In this document: in pieces, positions 60,919 through 64,000 of the stretch | Numbering within the stretch: the stretch's first letter is position 1 | How the letters are laid out: each line of letters starts with the position of its first letter | NCBI GenBank assembly: GCA_918797485.1 | Contig: CAKKNE010000003.1 | Location: 4,464,001 to 4,528,000, forward strand | Length of the DNA stretch: 64,000 nucleotides | Reading direction: 5' to 3' | Source of the DNA: Pelagomonas calceolata | Lineage: Eukaryota > Sar > Pelagophyceae > Pelagomonadales > Pelagomonadaceae | Translations under genes and position numbers: made by a program | Notes under the pieces: model-generated | What the model saw: only the letters and a program-made list of their open reading frames with translations | Database searches by the model: none | What the model was told of the DNA's origin: nothing

Positions 60919-61986
60919 CTATGGCGCGCCGTCAGCGAGACCCGTGGCAGCTTCAAACGCGGCCACCCAGGGCAAAATGCCAACCATATTCAGCTTGATT
61001 GGGTGCATTAGCTCCGGGATCGGGTGAGCGCGTCGTGCGCTGTCGCCTGCGATCAGATCGAGCACAGTCTTGAGTTGCGGCGGGTCCTGGGCCAGCTTCG
61101 CGGCATACACGGGCACGTCAAACAGCCGCTCCATGATCTCCACAACAGACGGGAGGGCGCATTCGAGAAAAAGCCGCGCCTGGACGACGCCGTCAAGCAA
61201 GCGCAATAGTATCCGTACCTGCTCGTCGGAGGTTGTCGTCACGTACAAGAAGTCCGCACGCCCCCCCCCGACCACGAGAAATGGTGATGCGTTGAGCAGA
61301 GGTTTGGCCGTGGGGCTACGAGCAAATCTCGCAAATCCCGCTTCGCAAGCGGGCGTGTGCATCCATCCGGGCGCCAGACCGACCACTGACCCGTTTGGAT
61401 ACAGGCGGAGGGTGGAACGGCGGTTATTCGTGATCCAGGCGTCGTTGCCGAGTCTCGCAATGATGGATGAGGCCACGAGCATATCATCGTGCACATACAT
61501 AACGCCACGGGCAGCTGCACCAACCGTTCGGATGACGAAGGCCAGGTTGGCGCTCGGTGAAATGACGCCACCGTCCCCGGGATACGTCAGCACGTACAGT
61601 CCCTTCCCTGCGGGGTATGGCGAGAGATCGGCCTCCAGGTCCGCCGGCGTCCACGGCGCCGGCGCTCCAGTAGTGCTGATTGGCACCGCCACAAACACGT
61701 CGTCGACGAGCCGAAGGCGCGACCACGCGGAAGCCCAGGCCGCGACCGTTGCTGAGCGAAGGCGCGTATTGAACTGGCCCATGACCACGGTGTGGTTGCC
61801 CGTGGTTCGTGGACGTCGCACGACGGTCACGACGCGCGACTGTACTGCAGCGGGGGCCTGCTTTGGACCATGCCAGGGGCGTCTACCTAATAATGCTCCC
61901 AGGGCAGCACCAATGCCAAGTCCTAGGCAGACATGCTTCCAGGCAGACATGCCTCCACGTGGGCTGCATCCTCGTCTGTGTCTCAT
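60919..61986 (-). CDS. Type II membrane protein with DDM motif, putative glycosyltransferase
   Basis: 355 residues; Met13 (MSAWKHVCLGLGIGAALGALLG) gives a clean membrane anchor. The lumenal part begins with a basic stem (RVVTVVRRPRTTG) and then VVMGQFNTRL; a Rossmann-like strand-helix pattern; GLYVLTYPGDGG; and GVMYVHDDMLVASSIIARLG, where HDDM looks like the DxD metal site of GT-A or exostosin-like enzymes; ASPFLVVGGGRADFLYV; and LDGVVQARLFLECALPSVVEIM, resembling acceptor-side helices. Its composition is less GC-biased than the other genes, and it is flanked by repeats. Family not identified with certainty; STELLO- or exostosin-like are the closest patterns. Confidence 0.6.
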   Translation of the reverse strand: MRHRRGCSPRGGMSAWKHVCLGLGIGAALGALLGRRPWHGPKQAPAAVQSRVVTVVRRPRTTGNHTVVMGQFNTRLRSATVAAWASAWSRLRLVDDVFVAVPISTTGAPAPWTPADLEADLSPYPAGKGLYVLTYPGDGGVISPSANLAFVIRTVGAAARGVMYVHDDMLVASSIIARLGNDAWITNNRRSTLRLYPNGSVVGLAPGWMHTPACEAGFARFARSPTAKPLLNASPFLVVGGGRADFLYVTTTSDEQVRILLRLLDGVVQARLFLECALPSVVEIMERLFDVPVYAAKLAQDPPQLKTVLDLIAGDSARRAHPIPELMHPIKLNMVGILPWVAAFEAATGLADGAP

Positions 61987-62072
61987 TGCTTCTCATACTA
62001 AACAAATGTTGCAGGTCCAGCTATCCGATAACGGTACCATGGTACCACTCGGCCCTGCCCGGCCTAGATAGG

Positions 62073-62282
62073 TAGAGAGAGAAACCTACTAGCCCTTCCT
62101 ATCCTAGATATGTATCTCCCACTCTCTAATATTTGAGTCTATACATCGAGTGTCAAAAGCACTACGGTGTAACAACAGTTCACTATAAAACACTCTCGTA
62201 GTCAGGTTGGCCCAGCCCTCGGCTGGTGAGCTAAGACCCTGCTACTATACCGTGACATAACGCTGCGACATACTCTTGCTAG
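62073..62282 (+). repeat. Dispersed repeat R1, full copy
   Basis: TAGAGAGAGAAACCTACTAG to GACATACTCTTGCTAGG. Nearly the same as 15225-15442, with GGTTGGCCCAGCCCTCGGC in the right half. Confidence 0.9.
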
Positions 62283-62332
62283 GTTATGGGCCCACAGGGT
62301 TCTGCCTATTGACGTAGAGTGTTTTACAGTGA

Positions 62333-62605
62333 ATGCCTAGACAAGAAAAAACACCTAAAAAGAAATCCAAAAAGAAATCACCCCAAAAGAGCGAAGAAAG
62401 TGAATACCCAGCAATGGATCAAGCTGAAATGAATCGGCTCATACAAAACGCGGTCGAACACGTACAAGCTGAGCTCCAGCAGAAACACGAAGAACGTATC
62501 AAAGCGCTGGAAGCAAACCGCGAAGCGCAAATCAAAGTATACATCGACTCGGAGTGTCAAAAGCACTACGGTGTAACAACAGTTCACTATAAAACACTCT
62601 CGTAG
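62333..62605 (+). CDS. AT-rich 90-codon ORF ending inside an R1 repeat
   Basis: MPRQEKTPKKKSKKKSPQ then a Gln/Glu/Lys coiled coil (AEMNRLIQNAVEHVQAELQ, KHEERIKALEANREAQIK). Codon use is A-rich, unlike all neighbours. The last ~19 codons (ECQKHYGVTTVHYKTLS) are R1 sequence, shared in DNA with 62145-62195. It may be the start of a mobile-element protein or a chance fusion; it lies between two R1 copies. I do not assign a function. Confidence 0.4.
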   Translation: MPRQEKTPKKKSKKKSPQKSEESEYPAMDQAEMNRLIQNAVEHVQAELQQKHEERIKALEANREAQIKVYIDSECQKHYGVTTVHYKTLS

Positions 62606-62681
62606 TCAGGTTGGCCCAGCCCTCGGCTGGTGAGCTAAGACCCTGCTACTCTACATAACGCTGCGACATACTCTTGCTAAT
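62541..62681 (+). repeat. R1, 5'-truncated copy
   Basis: Begins at TATACATCGACTCGGAGTGT and runs to CATACTCTTGCTA, almost identical to the right two thirds of the 62073 copy. The two copies are direct repeats about 260 bp apart. Confidence 0.9.
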
Positions 62682-63118
62682 AGGGGCAAAATTTAATAGA
62701 CGGATAGTCTACTGCGGTATGTTTCTAGTGGACTCTTGGGAGGCTAGTAGGCCGGTAGTGTTTTATGGTAGCAAAAGTGGGCTAATCGGCGACGTAATAG
62801 TGTGGTTCACGTCGGTCCTCAGGCTCTAATTTTTGGGATTCGAGCCTGAGTTCCCAGCCACCGTGACTTGGCCGGCGGCGATTTTGGCCAGGGCAGCCAC
62901 ATACGTACGCAGGTCCAAACTCGTACCCCTCCATGGAGCTACACACTTTATTTCCCCCTGCATCGCAATGCTCTCTCGGCCCCGCCGTTCCGACGAGGAC
63001 TTTTTCCAGCTTGGACGACGCAGACTCATATTCCGCCCAAAACATTAGTCCTTTTTCGACTATCACGAGACCCGACTCACCGGAATCCACTTTCACCAAG
63101 GTCATGCCCCTACTGCTA
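62682..63118. other. Intergenic; R7 copy and an open minus-strand stretch
   Basis: R7 copy 2 at 62827-62887. The minus strand is open from about 63107 to 62782 (MTLVKVDSGESGLVIVEKG, YEFGPAYVCGCPGQN), but I recognise no family and R7 forms part of it; left unannotated as a gene. Confidence 0.35.
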
Positions 63119-64000
63119 CTATGGCTCGCTTGCGTTGGTGGCCACAAGTAACGGATACATCGCAAAGATCTCACGAAGGCGGCGGCTGAAGTCGCGCAGG
63201 ATCGGCGCGTTCCGGCGGTCGCGCGCGTAATACGCCCGCCGCATCGCCGTCCGGTTCCGTAAATCGTCGAGAACGACCCAGTTCTTGTGGCAGGAATTGA
63301 CTTGGCACGTCGGCCGTTGGTCCAGCCGCGCCAGCTTTTCGATCTTCACGTCGCGGCTGTCCGATTCCTCGATGTAACCGTGACTCACGATGACGTCGTG
63401 CGCCAAGCGAATCAAATCCTCGTAGGTTCTCTGGTGGTAGTGAACGATTGCGAGGCCCTCTGCTTCCGGTGCGGACCGGTTGTGCCAGGCATGGCTCCCG
63501 AGGTTAAAGAATCGCCGTCGGTAGCGTGCCCCACTGTAGATCTGCTTATGCACGCCCGCGCGCGACATCTTGGCATGCTCGCCGTCGGTCGGCGGGCCGC
63601 GTTGGATCGCATCGACGTCGAACGCCCACGCCGTGCGCAGCGTGTCCGAGACGCGCGCCGGCGGGAGGCCGAGCCGCGACGTCGTCACGTCGGGCGCGCG
63701 CGCGCCCTGTGCCACGTGCGCGACGAACTCGTCGGTGTCGACCTTGATGATCCAGTCGTATCGCGCCTTGATCTCGTCGATCCAGCGCGCGAGGTTGTCT
63801 TCGATGTGGTTCAGATCGACGAGGCTGTGGCGGAGGTGGATGGGATAGCTCGCCGTCACGTCCTGGAGGTGGTCTTTTTGGGCGCCCGTGCTGCCGTCGA
63901 ACACGTAAAGGTGCTCGAAACCGTACACGTGCCCGTGCCACGCGAGCCACCGCGACGCCAGCGGCCAGTCGTCCTTCGTCATAATGACGAGGGCGACCTC
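63119..64000 (-). CDS. GT92/DUF23-type glycosyltransferase (5' part beyond window)
   Basis: Open to the window edge, so the N-terminus is missing; 294 codons visible. GT92-like pattern: EVALVIMTKDDWPLASRWLAWH (start of the GT-A fold; quoted from 63999), GFEHLYVFDGSTG, HLRHSLVDLNHIEDN, DWIIKVDTDEFVAHV (DxD metal site), then KIEKLARLDQRP and a C-terminal helix. This is the same kind of domain as in the C-terminal half of the 26076 gene. Probably a Golgi enzyme. No introner seen in the visible part. Confidence 0.75.
   Translation of the reverse strand, partial: EVALVIMTKDDWPLASRWLAWHGHVYGFEHLYVFDGSTGAQKDHLQDVTASYPIHLRHSLVDLNHIEDNLARWIDEIKARYDWIIKVDTDEFVAHVAQGARAPDVTTSRLGLPPARVSDTLRTAWAFDVDAIQRGPPTDGEHAKMSRAGVHKQIYSGARYRRRFFNLGSHAWHNRSAPEAEGLAIVHYHQRTYEDLIRLAHDVIVSHGYIEESDSRDVKIEKLARLDQRPTCQVNSCHKNWVVLDDLRNRTAMRRAYYARDRRNAPILRDFSRRLREIFAMYPLLVATNASEP

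Noticed and set aside
62782-63107. Open minus-strand frame with Cys-rich peptide
   Set aside because: Overlaps the dispersed repeat R7 and matches nothing I know.

Overview
The window is nuclear DNA of a GC-rich, photosynthetic eukaryote, most likely a stramenopile alga close to the pelagophytes (Aureococcus-like). Evidence: eukaryote-only genes (CCT6 chaperonin, ALG3, PIG-Z, axonemal dynein heavy chain, MORN3-like, NOC4-like, CMSS1-like, CLEC16A-like); a chlorophyll-binding LHC protein; plastid proteins with signal peptides ending in ASAFAP-like motifs; short spliceosomal introns; and a family of intron-forming transposons (introners) of the kind known from Aureococcus and Micromonas. Splice models below were made by hand from frame, protein-family continuity and target-site duplications, not from transcripts.

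Layout. 1-12 kb: CCT6 (partial), ALG3, an ABC1/UbiB kinase, a Tim17-family protein, a membrane protein, a Gal3ST-like sulfotransferase, an LHC protein, a CMSS1-like ribosome factor. 12-19 kb: a two-domain fucosyltransferase-like enzyme, a two-domain PC-esterase/TBL-like protein, a GYF-domain protein. 19-36 kb: a disordered acidic protein, MORN3-like, a kinase-like/DUF3431 fusion, a methyltransferase/GT92 fusion, a GT15 mannosyltransferase, PIG-Z, a DUF2358/alpha-beta hydrolase fusion, a membrane protein. 36-48 kb: flavin-reductase-like, CLEC16A-like, NOC4-like, a coiled-coil/zinc-finger/SAM protein, a 709-bp TIR element, a small plastid protein, an HxRRGD-type glycosyltransferase. 48-60 kb: one axonemal dynein heavy chain in four exons. 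60-64 kb: MITE and dispersed repeats, a DDM-type putative glycosyltransferase, and a partial GT92-type gene.

Two themes stand out. First, about eleven genes act on glycans (N-glycan core, GPI anchor, mannosyl-, fucosyl-, sulfo- and acetyl-transfer), several being multidomain fusions. Second, at least ten introns carry the same terminal inverted repeat (CTG..., ...CAG), and in the clearest cases are bounded by 8-bp target duplications beginning with GT in the sense of the gene. Removing the element plus one duplication restores an uninterrupted conserved protein. This is the main unusual system here: transposons that insert as ready-made introns, in either orientation, alongside a very high share of GC-AG introns.
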